From Bacteroidales bacterium UBA6377 (lineage in GTDB: Bacteria; Bacteroidota; Bacteroidia; Bacteroidales; UBA932), in assembly GCA_002438805.1 (NCBI GenBank), contig DJQV01000002.1, forward strand, positions 1 to 64,000: a DNA stretch of 64,000 bases. Reading direction: 5' to 3'. How positions within the stretch are numbered: position 1 is the stretch's first letter; each line of letters starts with the position of its first letter. Positions 29,538 to 39,641 of the stretch are shown piece after piece. The notes below the pieces were generated by a model. That model had not been told where the DNA came from. It searched no databases and saw nothing but the letters and a program-made list of their open reading frames with translations. The position numbers and the translations under genes are program-made.

Positions 29538-30959
29538 ATGAAGAAAGGTTTCATCATAGTGCTTGCTTCTGTGGTCCTGAGCGGGATCACGGCCTGGGGC
29601 ATTGTTAAGACACAGGAGCCGTCGCTGTCCGACGTCCACACAGGTACTGTGACCACGCCGGACGGGCAGCTTGTCAAGACTGTCAATTTGTCACTTTCGG
29701 ATTATCCCGATTTCACTTACGCGGCCGAGAACTCTGTCAAGGCCGTTGTTTATGTAGAGGTGACCTCCAAAGCCCCGCAGCAGGAGTACATCGACCCGTT
29801 CTTCCGTTTCTTCTTCGGAGACGGGATGGGAGGCGGCGGAAGCCGTGAGCGCAAGGGCAGCGGATCGGGTGTCATCATCCGTGAGGACGGCTACATCGTG
29901 ACCAACAACCATGTGGTCGCCAATGCCACGGAAGTCACCGTGACGCTCAACAACAACAAGAAATACCCCGCCAAGGTCATAGGCACCGACCAGGCTACTG
30001 ACGTGGCTCTCATTAAGATCGACGCGACCGGCTTGCCTGTGCTCCAGTTCGCGGACTCCGACAAGCTCCGTCTGGGAGAGTGGGTGCTCGCCATCGGCTC
30101 ACCTCTCGGAGAACAGCTGCGCTCCACCATCACTGCCGGTATTGTAAGTGCCAAAGGCCGTTCCATGTCGTCCGGCGGAGAGTTTAAAATCGAATCTTTC
30201 ATCCAGACCGATGCGGCTGTCAATCCGGGCAACTCCGGCGGCGCCCTGGTCAACAAGGAGGGTGAGCTCGTCGGCATCAACACGGCGATAGTCTCCACAA
30301 CTGGCTCATACAGCGGATATTCCTTCGCCATCCCGTCCAACATCGTGCACAAGGTGGTCGCCGACCTCATCGATTTCGGTTCGGTCAAGCGTGCGAAACT
30401 CGGAGTTTCAATCATGGCCATAAATGAAGAATTGGCTGAGAAGATGAAACTTTCTTCACTCGAGGGCGTATATATAGCTGAAGTTGTGAAGGGAGGGTCC
30501 GCAGACAAGGCCGGAATTAAGGCTGAAGATATCGTCATCGCCATAGATTCCACCAAGACCGCGACTCCGCAGGCGCTTCAGGAGAAGGTCAATGCCTTCC
30601 ATCCTGGAGACAAGGCTGAGGTTACACTCATCCGCGACGGAAAGACCCGTAAACTTCAGGTAGTGTTCCAGGACGAGGAGTCACTTGCGGCGGCGCAGAA
30701 CGCTGACGGCACGATAGTCTTCTACGGCGCGACTCTCAAGGCCTCCAAGAAAGGCGTGGAGATCGTGTCCGCAGGCAACGGCAAGATAGCTGAAGCAGGC
30801 GGTGAGGACGGGTTCATCATCCTGTATGTCAATGACAAGAAGGTCAGCAAGCCTAAGGATGTCATCGACATCGCCAAGAAGAGCAACGGCGCAGTCTTCA
30901 TCGAAGGCGTGACCGCTTCCGGCAGACCTGGATACTTCGGCTTCGGAAAGGACCAGTAG
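29538..30959 (+). CDS. Do/HtrA-family periplasmic serine protease
   Basis: A 473-residue envelope quality-control protease. An N-terminal signal anchor (GFIIVLASVVLSGITAWGI) leads to a trypsin-like domain with the triad His125 (TNNHVV), Asp155 (DVALIKID) and Ser233 (GNSGGALV). Two PDZ domains follow: the first at about 285-375 (LSSLEGVYIAEVVKGG), the second at about 385-470. It lacks the very long Q-linker of DegP, so DegQ-like. It degrades or refolds misfolded periplasmic proteins. It is followed by a hairpin and then by the primary sigma factor gene. Confidence 0.92.
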   Translation: MKKGFIIVLASVVLSGITAWGIVKTQEPSLSDVHTGTVTTPDGQLVKTVNLSLSDYPDFTYAAENSVKAVVYVEVTSKAPQQEYIDPFFRFFFGDGMGGGGSRERKGSGSGVIIREDGYIVTNNHVVANATEVTVTLNNNKKYPAKVIGTDQATDVALIKIDATGLPVLQFADSDKLRLGEWVLAIGSPLGEQLRSTITAGIVSAKGRSMSSGGEFKIESFIQTDAAVNPGNSGGALVNKEGELVGINTAIVSTTGSYSGYSFAIPSNIVHKVVADLIDFGSVKRAKLGVSIMAINEELAEKMKLSSLEGVYIAEVVKGGSADKAGIKAEDIVIAIDSTKTATPQALQEKVNAFHPGDKAEVTLIRDGKTRKLQVVFQDEESLAAAQNADGTIVFYGATLKASKKGVEIVSAGNGKIAEAGGEDGFIILYVNDKKVSKPKDVIDIAKKSNGAVFIEGVTASGRPGYFGFGKDQ

Positions 30960-30981
30960 TCGGATGAGCGACAGATAATTT

Positions 30982-31015
30982 TTGTCGCGACCGGATACAC
31001 GTCCGGCCGCGACAA
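30982..31015 (+). terminator. hairpin between htrA-like gene and rpoD
   Basis: TTGTCGCG pairs with CGCGACAA, then an A-C mismatch, then CCGGA/TCCGG. It is a 13-bp stem followed by the weakly T-rich TATTTTATA. A terminator is likely, with possible read-through to rpoD because of the poor U-run. Confidence 0.65.
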
Positions 31016-31031
31016 TATTTTATATAGTATA

Positions 31032-31892
31032 ATGAGACAACTTAAGATTACAAAATCAATCACCAACCGTGAGAGCGCTTCTCTGGACAAATATCTCCAG
31101 GAGATAGGCAGGGAAGAGCTGGTGTCACCGGAAGAAGAGGTGGAACTTGCGCAGAGGATCCGCAAAGGCGACCAGGAAGCTCTCGAGAAGCTCACTAGGG
31201 CCAATCTGCGGTTTGTGGTTTCTGTGGCAAAGCAATATCAGAACCAGGGGCTCAGTCTTCCGGATCTTATCAACGAGGGCAACCTCGGACTGATCAAGGC
31301 GGCGGAGAAGTTCGACGAGACCCGCGGCTTCAAATTCATATCATACGCCGTGTGGTGGATCCGTCAGTCCATCCTCCAGGCCCTTGCCGAGCAGAGCCGT
31401 ATAGTAAGGCTTCCGCTCAACCAGGTGGGGTCCCTCAACAAGATCAACAAGGCCCTCGGCAAATTCGAGCAGGAGAACGAGCGGCAGCCGTCGGCAGACG
31501 AACTTGCCGAGATGATAGACATCCCGAAGGACAAGATCAACGACACCCTCCGCGTGTCCGGCCGTCATGTCAGCGTGGATGCGCCGTTTGTGGAGGGAGA
31601 GGACAACAGTCTTCTTGACGTGCTCCCTAACGATGATTCCCCGAGCGCTGACCGCGGACTCACAAACGAATCCCTGAGCACCGAGATCGAGCGCGCCCTG
31701 CAGATCCTTACCGGACGCGAACGCGAAATCATCAAGTCATTCTTCGGCATCGGCTGTCAGGAAATGACTCTGGAGGAGATCGGCGAGAGGCTTGACTTGA
31801 CCCGTGAGAGGGTACGCCAGATCAAGGAAAAGGCAATCCGCAAGCTCAAAAAGCCGGCAGCAAGCAAACTTCTGAAGTCCTATCTCGGCTGA
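31032..31892 (+). CDS. rpoD: primary sigma factor, Bacteroidota short form
   Basis: A 286-residue sigma-70 family protein that reads the TTTG/TAnnTTTG promoters seen throughout the window. The start [21 protein letters not shown] is the hallmark of the Bacteroidota housekeeping sigma, which lacks the long region 1.1. Region 1.2 is [13 protein letters not shown]. Region 2 holds [17 protein letters not shown] and the -10 recognition stretch [15 protein letters not shown]. Region 3 is present, and region 4 ends in [19 protein letters not shown]. Its stop overlaps the argS start codon (TGATG). Confidence 0.96.
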   Translation: MRQLKITKSITNRESASLDKYLQEIGREELVSPEEEVELAQRIRKGDQEALEKLTRANLRFVVSVAKQYQNQGLSLPDLINEGNLGLIKAAEKFDETRGFKFISYAVWWIRQSILQALAEQSRIVRLPLNQVGSLNKINKALGKFEQENERQPSADELAEMIDIPKDKINDTLRVSGRHVSVDAPFVEGEDNSLLDVLPNDDSPSADRGLTNESLSTEIERALQILTGREREIIKSFFGIGCQEMTLEEIGERLDLTRERVRQIKEKAIRKLKKPAASKLLKSYLG

Positions 31893-33622
31893 TGAGCGCG
31901 GAGAAGTTCATAGCTGCGAAGGCCTCAGAGGCCATCAAGGCAGTCTACGGCGCTGATGTGCCTGCGGAGTCGCTTCAGGTACAGCCGACCCGCAAGGAAT
32001 TCGAAGGAGACTATACGCTTGTGGTGTTCCCGCTTCTGCGTGTCACCCGTCAATCTCCTGATGCTACAGGCAATGCGATAGGGGAATGGCTAAAGTCCAA
32101 TTGTCCGGAAGTGAGCGCATTCAACTCGGTCAAAGGTTTCCTGAATCTCAGCCTCTCCAACCTCTATTGGAAAGAGAGTCTGGAGAGCATAGCCTCCAAT
32201 CCTGATTTCGGCCAGCTCCCTTCCACGGGACGCAGGGTCATGGTGGAGTTCTCTTCACCTAACACCAACAAGCCCCTTCACCTCGGGCATGTTCGCAACA
32301 ACCTTCTTGGCGCTTCAGTGTCCAACCTCCTGAAAGCCGCCGGCAACGAAGTGATCAAGGCCACTCTGGTCAACGACAGGGGAGTCCACATCTGCAAGTC
32401 AATGTATGCTTGGAAGGAACGCTTTGGCGGAGTCACGCCGCAGAGCAGCGGCAAGAAAGGCGACCATCTTGTGGGAGACTGCTATGTGGAGTTCGCCAGG
32501 ATGGAGAAGGAGGACCCGTCCGTGATGGACAAGGTGCATGAGATGCTTGTCAAGTGGGAGGAGGGAGATCCGGCTGTCCGCTCGCTCTGGCAGATGATGA
32601 ACGAGTGGGTGTTCGAGGGCTTCGAGCAGACCTACAAGGCTCTCGGAATCAGTTTTGACAAGACTGATTATGAGCATGACACATATCTTCTCGGAAAGGA
32701 GCTCGTGCAGAAAGGCCTCGATATGGGCGTGTTCGTAAAGGATCCCGACGGTTCAGTATGGTGTGACCTCACGGCTGACGGGCTTGACCGCAAGCTTCTT
32801 CTCCGCTCCGACGGGACATCCGTCTACATCACCCAGGATCTCGGGACGGCTGAGCGTAGATTCAGTGAATATAAGCTTGACTCTCTGATATATGTGGTCG
32901 GCGATGAGCAGAACTACCATTTCCAGGTGCTCAAGCTCATCCTCAAGAAACTCGGTTTCAGCTGGGCGGACTGCATATACCATCTTTCTTATGGTATGGT
33001 GGAACTTCCTGAGGGCAAGATGAAGTCCCGTGAAGGGACTGTGGTCGATGCCGATGACCTCATAGAGAAGATGTATCAGGAGGCCAGGGAGACATCCGAG
33101 GAGAGCGGCAAGCTCGACGAGATGCCGCAGGAAGAAAAGAACAGGCTGTACCGCATCATCGGTCTGGGGGCTCTCAAGTATTTCATCCTCAAGGTGGATC
33201 CGAAAAAGAAGATGCTCTTCAACCCTAAGGAGTCGATAGATTTCAACGGCAACACCGGCCCGTTCATCCAGTACACCCACGCCCGTATCCAGTCGATCCT
33301 GCGCAAGGCCGCCGAGGCCGGCAGGAAGGCTGCGGTGGCTCCGGATGCTGTACTGAGTCCGAAGGAGATCCGTATCGTGCAGATCCTCTCTTCTTATCCG
33401 CAGAAGGTGGCCGAGGCGGCAGCTGCGTATTCTCCGGCGCTCATAGCAAACTATTGCTATGAACTTGCCAAGGAGTTCAACCAGTATTATCATGACACCA
33501 GCATCCTCCGGGAGCCTGACGCAAAACTGCTGGAAATGAGGCTGGAACTTATATCTGACACTGCCGCCGTGCTTCGCGCCGGCATGGGAATACTCGGAAT
33601 TGAACTGCCTGACAGAATGTGA
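31892..33622 (+). CDS. argS: arginyl-tRNA synthetase
   Basis: 576 residues; charges tRNA-Arg. The N-terminal Add-1 domain covers about 1-105. The class I catalytic domain has the HIGH-type motif HLGH after SSPNTNKPL, and the segment KMKSREGTVV of the KMSKS region. The C-terminal anticodon-binding DALR domain begins near FIQYTHARIQSI and ends at GILGIELPDRM. Full length. It begins on the last base of rpoD and its final codons overlap the start of the YgiQ gene. Confidence 0.96.
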   Translation: MSAEKFIAAKASEAIKAVYGADVPAESLQVQPTRKEFEGDYTLVVFPLLRVTRQSPDATGNAIGEWLKSNCPEVSAFNSVKGFLNLSLSNLYWKESLESIASNPDFGQLPSTGRRVMVEFSSPNTNKPLHLGHVRNNLLGASVSNLLKAAGNEVIKATLVNDRGVHICKSMYAWKERFGGVTPQSSGKKGDHLVGDCYVEFARMEKEDPSVMDKVHEMLVKWEEGDPAVRSLWQMMNEWVFEGFEQTYKALGISFDKTDYEHDTYLLGKELVQKGLDMGVFVKDPDGSVWCDLTADGLDRKLLLRSDGTSVYITQDLGTAERRFSEYKLDSLIYVVGDEQNYHFQVLKLILKKLGFSWADCIYHLSYGMVELPEGKMKSREGTVVDADDLIEKMYQEARETSEESGKLDEMPQEEKNRLYRIIGLGALKYFILKVDPKKKMLFNPKESIDFNGNTGPFIQYTHARIQSILRKAAEAGRKAAVAPDAVLSPKEIRIVQILSSYPQKVAEAAAAYSPALIANYCYELAKEFNQYYHDTSILREPDAKLLEMRLELISDTAAVLRAGMGILGIELPDRM

Positions 33623-35336
33623 TATACCGACTTCCGTTAAGGAAGTACGGCAGCTCGGATGGGACTACATAGACGTCATCTTCTTCACGGGTGACGCCTT
33701 TGTGGATCATCCGAGTTTCGGTACTGCGTGCATATCACGCTATCTTCAGAAATTCGGCTACCGCGTGGCAGTGGTCCCCCAGCCCAACTGGAGGGATGAC
33801 CTGCGGGATTTCCGCAAGCTCGGTGCTCCGCGCCTGTATTTCGCAGTCAACGCAGGTGCCATGGACTCCATGGTCAACCACTACACTGCTGCCAAGCGCC
33901 TGCGGCACGATGATGCCTACACCCCGGAGGGCAAGGCCGGGCAGAGGCCGGACAGGGCCGTCACGGTCTACACCCGTATCCTCAAGCAGCTCTGGCCCGA
34001 TGTCCCGGTCGTTATCGGGGGAGTGGAAGCATCGCTGCGCCGTCTCACCCACTACGATTATTGGGATGACCGCCTGATGCGCTCCGTGCTTCTGGACAGC
34101 GGTGCCGACTGGCTCTGCTACGGGATGGGGGAGCGGCCGATGCTGGAGCTGACCCGGGCCATAGAAGCCGGACGGAATCTCCGGCAGATTGAAAAGATTC
34201 CGCAGCTTGCTTTTTTCCGCAAAGGCAGATGGCGTGCGGAAAACCCGCTTGTCCTCCACTCGTATGAAGAGTGCGTGGAAGATGACAGGGCCTTTGCCGA
34301 GAACTTCCATCAGATAGAGACTCATGCCAATATGCTTCATCAGCAGGTGATAATTGAGCCTGTGGAGGACGGCTTTGTGCAGGTGAACCCGTCGTATCCC
34401 CCCGCCACTCAGGAGGAGATGGACTCTTTCTGGGATCTGCCGTTCACGAAGCGGCCGCATCCGCGGTACAGGGGCAAGCGTATCCCGGCTTATGACATGA
34501 TCAAGGATTCGATCATCACCCACAGGGGCTGTTTCGGCGGATGCAATTTCTGCACGATCGCGGCTCATCAGGGCAAGTTCATACAGTCCCGCTCTGAGGA
34601 ATCGATCCTTTCTGAAGTCCGGAAATTGGCGGCGATGCCGGAGTTCCACGGCAACATATCCGATCTCGGAGCCCCGACCGCCAACATGTACGGTATGCAC
34701 GGGCGTGATGAAGAGAGGTGTGCCGTCTGCCGGCGCAAATCCTGCCTTTTCCCGTCAGCGTGCAGCAACCTTGACAGGAACCACAGCCGTGTGCTGGACC
34801 TATACCACAAGGTGGACGCGGTACGCGGCGTGAAACATTCCTATATCGGCAGCGGGGTGCGGTACGATCTCTTTCTGGATGAAAACGGGTTCGTGGACAG
34901 CACGGGCAAGCCGTACCTGAAGGAACTTATGCTCCGTCACACCTCCGGCAGACTCAAGGTCGCCCCGGAGCACACGGAGGACAAGGTGCTCTACTATATG
35001 GCAAAGCCGTCATTCCGCCTGTTCGAGAGGCTCAGGCGTGAGTTCGACAAGATAAACAGGGAAAACGGCACCCACACCGAGCTGGTTCCGTATTTCATAT
35101 CGTCCCACCCCGGCTGCACTCTGCAGGACATGTGGAAACTCGCGCAGAACCCCTGCCTGAAAGGCATCTGGATGGATCAGGTGCAGGATTTCATGCCCAC
35201 CCCGATGACTACATCCTCTGTGATGTTCAAGACCGGACTGGACCCGAGGACGATGAAGCCTGTCTTTGTGGAGCGTGACCCGGAGAGAAAAAAAGCCCAA
35301 AAAGCTGTTTTTTTTCAGAAAAATCAGAAAAAGTAG
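33600..35336 (+). CDS. YgiQ family radical SAM protein
   Basis: A 578-residue radical-SAM enzyme of the YgiQ (UPF0313) family, reaction unknown. The N-terminal part (GWDYIDVIFFTGDAFVDHP) is the family signature. The cluster motif is CFGGCNFC (C-x3-C-x2-C), followed by a second Cys-rich stretch (CAVCRRKSC). The gene has no ATG or GTG that could serve as start: the first Met after the conserved beginning is far inside. I therefore place the start at TTG 33600, inside the last codons of argS; CTG at 33609 or ATA at 33624 are alternatives. Translation is probably coupled to argS termination. Confidence 0.88.
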   Translation: MNCLTECDIPTSVKEVRQLGWDYIDVIFFTGDAFVDHPSFGTACISRYLQKFGYRVAVVPQPNWRDDLRDFRKLGAPRLYFAVNAGAMDSMVNHYTAAKRLRHDDAYTPEGKAGQRPDRAVTVYTRILKQLWPDVPVVIGGVEASLRRLTHYDYWDDRLMRSVLLDSGADWLCYGMGERPMLELTRAIEAGRNLRQIEKIPQLAFFRKGRWRAENPLVLHSYEECVEDDRAFAENFHQIETHANMLHQQVIIEPVEDGFVQVNPSYPPATQEEMDSFWDLPFTKRPHPRYRGKRIPAYDMIKDSIITHRGCFGGCNFCTIAAHQGKFIQSRSEESILSEVRKLAAMPEFHGNISDLGAPTANMYGMHGRDEERCAVCRRKSCLFPSACSNLDRNHSRVLDLYHKVDAVRGVKHSYIGSGVRYDLFLDENGFVDSTGKPYLKELMLRHTSGRLKVAPEHTEDKVLYYMAKPSFRLFERLRREFDKINRENGTHTELVPYFISSHPGCTLQDMWKLAQNPCLKGIWMDQVQDFMPTPMTTSSVMFKTGLDPRTMKPVFVERDPERKKAQKAVFFQKNQKK

Positions 35337-35381
35337 TATTATTGCACTCCAATTCAAAAGGACTAAAAAGACAGTTACATT

Positions 35382-35756
35382 ATGGCACAAGATAACAAGA
35401 AGCGTCACATCGTGAGCTATGAGAACATGTCCCGCGAACTCGCGGAGGCATTTGCGGAGAAGTATCCGAAGGGGTTCAGCGACTACCTTCCGGATCTGGT
35501 CAAATACACCAAGCCTGACGGGACCCCTTTTTACGCTGTGATGATAGAGATTCCGGACGCCATCTATCTGGTCAAGATCAAGGTCAAGATAGATGATGCC
35601 GATGACATAGAAAGATGGCTCGAAGGTGAGGAAGATGCAGAGAACGAGCAGGTTGCCGGGACAGCCGGGGAGACCGGGGATGAGGGTGGAACCCTTCCGG
35701 ACGAGAACATTTCCCAGTACGGGGGTGATGAAGACCAGTCTGATGCAGCTGAATAG
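35382..35756 (+). CDS. small conserved acidic protein
   Basis: 124 residues, cytoplasmic. A compact N-terminal domain (SRELAEAFAEKYPKGFSDYL, then PFYAVMIEIPDAIYLVKIKV) looks like an alpha-beta fold. The last 45 residues are a disordered Glu/Asp/Gly-rich tail. I recall similar small proteins in other Bacteroidales but no assigned role. The acidic tail is reminiscent of proteins that bind basic partners. A TATTATTG box (35337-35344) may be its promoter. Its end overlaps the ClC gene by up to 29 bases. Confidence 0.7.
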   Translation: MAQDNKKRHIVSYENMSRELAEAFAEKYPKGFSDYLPDLVKYTKPDGTPFYAVMIEIPDAIYLVKIKVKIDDADDIERWLEGEEDAENEQVAGTAGETGDEGGTLPDENISQYGGDEDQSDAAE

Positions 35757-37500
35757 GATACTCGGAAAAATATCGGAACAGAACAAGCTTCTGTACTTAA
35801 GTTTTTTGGTCGGCGTGCTCTCGGGGTGCGCCGCCGTTGTCCTTGACTGGGCCATCTCCGCAATCAGCGGCTGTCTGGACAGGACTTTCGGCGGGGGAAA
35901 CCTGGAGTGGGGGTTTCTAGTGTTTCCGGGGGTCGGGATGTTCATATCCCTGCTCCTGCTGAAGTACGTCATACGTGACAACATCGGCCATGGGGTGACC
36001 AAGGTGCTGCTGGCCGTCTCACGCAACGAGTCCCGTATCCGGCCTCATAACATGTGGTCTTCGGTTCTCACGTCTTCTTTTACAATAGGTTTCGGCGGCT
36101 CTGTGGGTGCAGAGGCCCCGATAGTGTATACGGGCGCCGCGATAGGCTCCAACATAGGCAGGGTGTGTGGGCTGTCGTACCGCAGCGTCACCGTACTTCT
36201 TGGCTGCGGTGCCGCCGGGGCTGTGGCCGGCATCTTCAAGGCTCCACTGGCCGGGATGCTGTTTACTCTGGAGATCCTGCTCTTCAATGTGTCGATGAAG
36301 TCGATGCTGCCGATGCTTGTATCCACCATCTCCGCCACGGTGGTGTCCTATGCCTTCCGTGGGCAGACTCCTGTGTTTGCCTGCGCCCTGACCCCGTTCT
36401 CCATGGGGAATCTGCCATTTTATGTCGTGCTCGGAGTACTGGCGGGGTTGTTTTCCCTTTATTTTACAAACGGGACTTTGTGGCTTGAGGACAAGCTCGG
36501 CAAGTTGACCAATGTCTACCTGCGATGGCTGCTGTGCGCTGTGGGGCTGGGTCTGCTGATATTCCTGTTCCCGCCGCTTTACGGGCAGGGGTACACCGAC
36601 CTGCACAGTCTTCTCAACGGGCAGGAGATCCAGGTGGAGAATCACAGTCTGCTGTCGTTCCTCATGGGGTATCGCTGGGGCGTGCCGGTTTTTTTCCTGC
36701 TTATACTTTTCTCTAAGATCGTGGCGATGACCCTCACCAACTCGGGAGGGGGAGTCGGAGGGACTTTCGGTCCGACCTTGTTCTCAGGTGCGATACTCGG
36801 TTTTATCGTGGCTCGTTGTTTCAACCTTGTCGGGATGGGCGTGCCTGAGCAGAACTTCGTCCTTGTGGGGATGGCTGCGCTGATGGCTGCCGTCATGCAG
36901 GCCCCGATGACGGCGATCTTCCTCATAGCTGAGATTTCCGGAGGATATGAACTCCTTGTCCCTCTTATCCTCACGTCTACCGTGTCTTTCGGTACCGTGC
37001 GGATTTTTGAGAAATATTCCATCTACACCAAGCGTATAGCTCAGAGCGGTGATCTCCTGACGCATGACAACGACCAGGCCGTACTGACCCTCCTGCAGAC
37101 CAACGACCTGATCCGGGACAAATATCCGAAGGTCTCCATAGACGCGCCTCTGAGGGAAGTGGTGGACATCCTGGCTAATTCAGGCTCTGATGCTTCTGTG
37201 ATGGCCGTGATAGACTCGAAGGGGCGGTTCCAGGGGATGATAGACCTTGCGGCCGTGCGCAAGTACCTGTTCAGTACGGACAAATACGACAGCGTGCATG
37301 TCTACAATATCATGGAGACTCCTCCTGACTATATATATTACGGGGAGAAGATGGGCTCCGTGATGCAGAAGTTCGACAGGACCGGCGCGTGGAGGCTGCC
37401 GGTGATCGACAAGGACCGCAAGTATCTCGGCTTCATCTCCAAGTCGCGCCTTCTTACGGCCTACCGTTCGGAGCTCCGGGAGATTTCCCAGGAGGATTAG
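35728..37500 (+). CDS. ClC-type chloride channel/antiporter with CBS pair
   Basis: A 590-residue membrane protein. About ten hydrophobic helices carry the ClC anion-path motifs GSVGAEAP (with the gating Glu), GAAGAVAGIFKAPLAG and GGGVGGTFGP. The C-terminus has two CBS domains (about 455-585; KVSIDAPLREVVDIL and MQKFDRTGAWRLPVIDK), which in other ClC proteins sense nucleotides. It probably exchanges Cl- or another anion for protons. The start is ATG 35728; 35743 is also possible. Both lie inside the end of the acidic-protein gene, implying coupling. Confidence 0.9.
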   Translation: MKTSLMQLNRILGKISEQNKLLYLSFLVGVLSGCAAVVLDWAISAISGCLDRTFGGGNLEWGFLVFPGVGMFISLLLLKYVIRDNIGHGVTKVLLAVSRNESRIRPHNMWSSVLTSSFTIGFGGSVGAEAPIVYTGAAIGSNIGRVCGLSYRSVTVLLGCGAAGAVAGIFKAPLAGMLFTLEILLFNVSMKSMLPMLVSTISATVVSYAFRGQTPVFACALTPFSMGNLPFYVVLGVLAGLFSLYFTNGTLWLEDKLGKLTNVYLRWLLCAVGLGLLIFLFPPLYGQGYTDLHSLLNGQEIQVENHSLLSFLMGYRWGVPVFFLLILFSKIVAMTLTNSGGGVGGTFGPTLFSGAILGFIVARCFNLVGMGVPEQNFVLVGMAALMAAVMQAPMTAIFLIAEISGGYELLVPLILTSTVSFGTVRIFEKYSIYTKRIAQSGDLLTHDNDQAVLTLLQTNDLIRDKYPKVSIDAPLREVVDILANSGSDASVMAVIDSKGRFQGMIDLAAVRKYLFSTDKYDSVHVYNIMETPPDYIYYGEKMGSVMQKFDRTGAWRLPVIDKDRKYLGFISKSRLLTAYRSELREISQED

Positions 37501-39641
37501 GCCTTTTTGCCGGCAAGTCCCAGGGCTATTCTTTTCCTGTCGAGGTCAACATCAAGTACTCTCACCGTCAGCTGCTGGTGCAGTTTGACCACCTTAGAGG
37601 GGTCTGTGCCGCGCGGGCCCATCTTGGAGACATGTATAAGGCCGTTCTCATGCAGGCCTATGTCCACGAAGGCGCCGAAGTTGGTGATGTTGGTGACGAT
37701 GCCGGGAAGTTCCATCCCCGTCTTGAGGTCTTCGATGGAGTGCACGTCGTCCGCAAATGCGAATTCGCTGGCCTGCTCGCGCGGGTCGAGTCCCGGTTTG
37801 GCGAGCTCCTTGAGGATGTCGTTGATGGTCGGAAGCCCTGCGGAGCCGCTGACAAAGTCATCAGCGTGAATCTTTGAGCACAGTTCGGCATTGCCCACCA
37901 GTTCTTTTGTGCTGACTCCAAGCGATTTTGCCATGCTGTCCACTATGCCGTATGATTCCGGGTGCACGGCGGAGGCATCGAGAGGGTTCTCCGCCCCGCG
38001 TATGCGCAGGAAGCCGGCGCACTGCTCGAAGGCTTTGGCGCCCAGGCGCGGCACTTTCTTGAGCTCAGCCCTGTTTTTGAAAGCTCCGTTGGCGGATCTG
38101 TATGATACTATGCCCTCGGCGAGGGCAGGTCCTATGCCTGAGACGTAAGAAAGCAGATAGGGGGATGCTGTGTTGAGGTTGACCCCCACCGCGTTCACGC
38201 AGCTCTCCACGGTGTTGTCAAGCTTCTCTTTAAGCAGGTTCTGGTCTACATCGTGCTGGTACTGTCCGATGCCGAGGTTCTTGGGGTCGATCTTGACTAG
38301 TTCCGCGAGAGGATCCATCAGGCGGCGGCCTATGGAGACGGCTCCGCGTACCGTCACGTCTTCGTCGGGGAATTCTTTGCGCGCAGTCTCGGAGGCGCTG
38401 TATATGGATGCCCCGTCCTCGCTCACCGTCCAGACTTTGCAGCCTTCAGGAAGATGGATGCGCTTTAGGAAGTCCTCGGTCTCGCGGGATGCGGTGCCGT
38501 TGCCCAGGGCTATGGCTTCTATCTTGAATTTCTCCACCATGTCCTGTAAGGCTTTGATAGCTTTGATCTTGTCGTTCTGGGGCGGGTGGGGGAATATGAT
38601 CGTGTGGTAGAGCAGCCCGCCGTTCTCGTCAAGGCAGGCGATCTTGCAGCCGTTGCGGAACCCCGGATCTATCGCCATGGTGCGTTTCTGTCCGACCGGG
38701 GCGCTGAGCAGCAGTTGCTTGAGGTTTTCCCCGAACACCCTTATACTTTCGATGTCGGCCTTGCGTTTGGCTTCTTTGATGATTTCTCCGGAGATGGACG
38801 GCTCCAGCAGGCGCTTGTAGGCATCTGCTACGGCTTCCTTGATCTGTGCTGCGAGCGGCGCTGCGGGGTATGAGTGCTCCTGGCAGAAGTCGTAGTATAT
38901 CTTGGCTCCGCATTTTTCCGGGTCGGCGTCTATGCCGATGTTGAGGAATCCCTCGTTGGATGCCCTCAGCATGGCGAGCAGGTTGTGGGAGGGGATGCGG
39001 GACAGCGGCATGGAAAATTCGAAGTAACTGCGGTACTTGGAGCTTTCCGGCGATTCTCTGCCGGCTTTGGTGACAGTGGATGTGATCCTGCGGCTGCGGA
39101 ATATGGAGCGGAGGTTTTCCCTTACCACTGCGGTCTCGCTCAGGCGCTCGGCGATGATGTCCCTAGCTCCGGAGAGCGCGTCTTCCCTGCTTTTGATCTT
39201 GTCGTTGAGATACTTGCCGGCTTCGGTCTCAGGGTCGCGGGTACGCACGTTCCACATCAGGTCCGCGAGCGGTTCGAGTCCGGCTTCTTTGGCTGCTGTT
39301 GCCCTGGTACGGCGTTTCGGGCGGAACGGGAGGTAGAGGTCTTCGAGTTCCGTGGAGCTGACGCAGTTTTCGATTTTGTCCCGGAGTTCGTCAGTGAGTG
39401 CCCCGGCATCGCCTATTGTCTTCAGGATGGTCTGCTTGCGCTTTTCCATCTCGTCGAAGGTGTCGGCCCAGTGGCGTACCTCCGCCACCTGCGCGTCGTC
39501 CATCCCTCCTGTCTTCTCTTTGCGGTAGCGGCTGATGAAGGGGATGGTGTCGCCTTCGGCGAACATTTCGATGCAGTTCTCCACCTGCCATGGCTTGAGG
39601 TCGAGAAGTGAGGCTATGTGGTTGATATATGAATCTTTCAT
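37497..39641 (-). CDS. tex: Tex-type RNA-binding transcription accessory protein
   Basis: A 714-residue Tex protein. The parts are an N-terminal helical region (FISRYRKEKTGGMDDAQ), a YqgF/RNase H-like domain (RTMAIDPGFRNGCK), helix-hairpin-helix repeats (NLNTASPYLLSYVSGIG) and a C-terminal S1 RNA-binding domain (GIVTNITNFGAFVDIGLHENG). It acts in transcription and RNA quality control and affects toxin expression in some pathogens. Full length. It overlaps the glycosyltransferase gene upstream by 4 bases and converges with the ClC gene, overlapping it by 4. Confidence 0.95.
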   Translation of the reverse strand: MKDSYINHIASLLDLKPWQVENCIEMFAEGDTIPFISRYRKEKTGGMDDAQVAEVRHWADTFDEMEKRKQTILKTIGDAGALTDELRDKIENCVSSTELEDLYLPFRPKRRTRATAAKEAGLEPLADLMWNVRTRDPETEAGKYLNDKIKSREDALSGARDIIAERLSETAVVRENLRSIFRSRRITSTVTKAGRESPESSKYRSYFEFSMPLSRIPSHNLLAMLRASNEGFLNIGIDADPEKCGAKIYYDFCQEHSYPAAPLAAQIKEAVADAYKRLLEPSISGEIIKEAKRKADIESIRVFGENLKQLLLSAPVGQKRTMAIDPGFRNGCKIACLDENGGLLYHTIIFPHPPQNDKIKAIKALQDMVEKFKIEAIALGNGTASRETEDFLKRIHLPEGCKVWTVSEDGASIYSASETARKEFPDEDVTVRGAVSIGRRLMDPLAELVKIDPKNLGIGQYQHDVDQNLLKEKLDNTVESCVNAVGVNLNTASPYLLSYVSGIGPALAEGIVSYRSANGAFKNRAELKKVPRLGAKAFEQCAGFLRIRGAENPLDASAVHPESYGIVDSMAKSLGVSTKELVGNAELCSKIHADDFVSGSAGLPTINDILKELAKPGLDPREQASEFAFADDVHSIEDLKTGMELPGIVTNITNFGAFVDIGLHENGLIHVSKMGPRGTDPSKVVKLHQQLTVRVLDVDLDRKRIALGLAGKKA

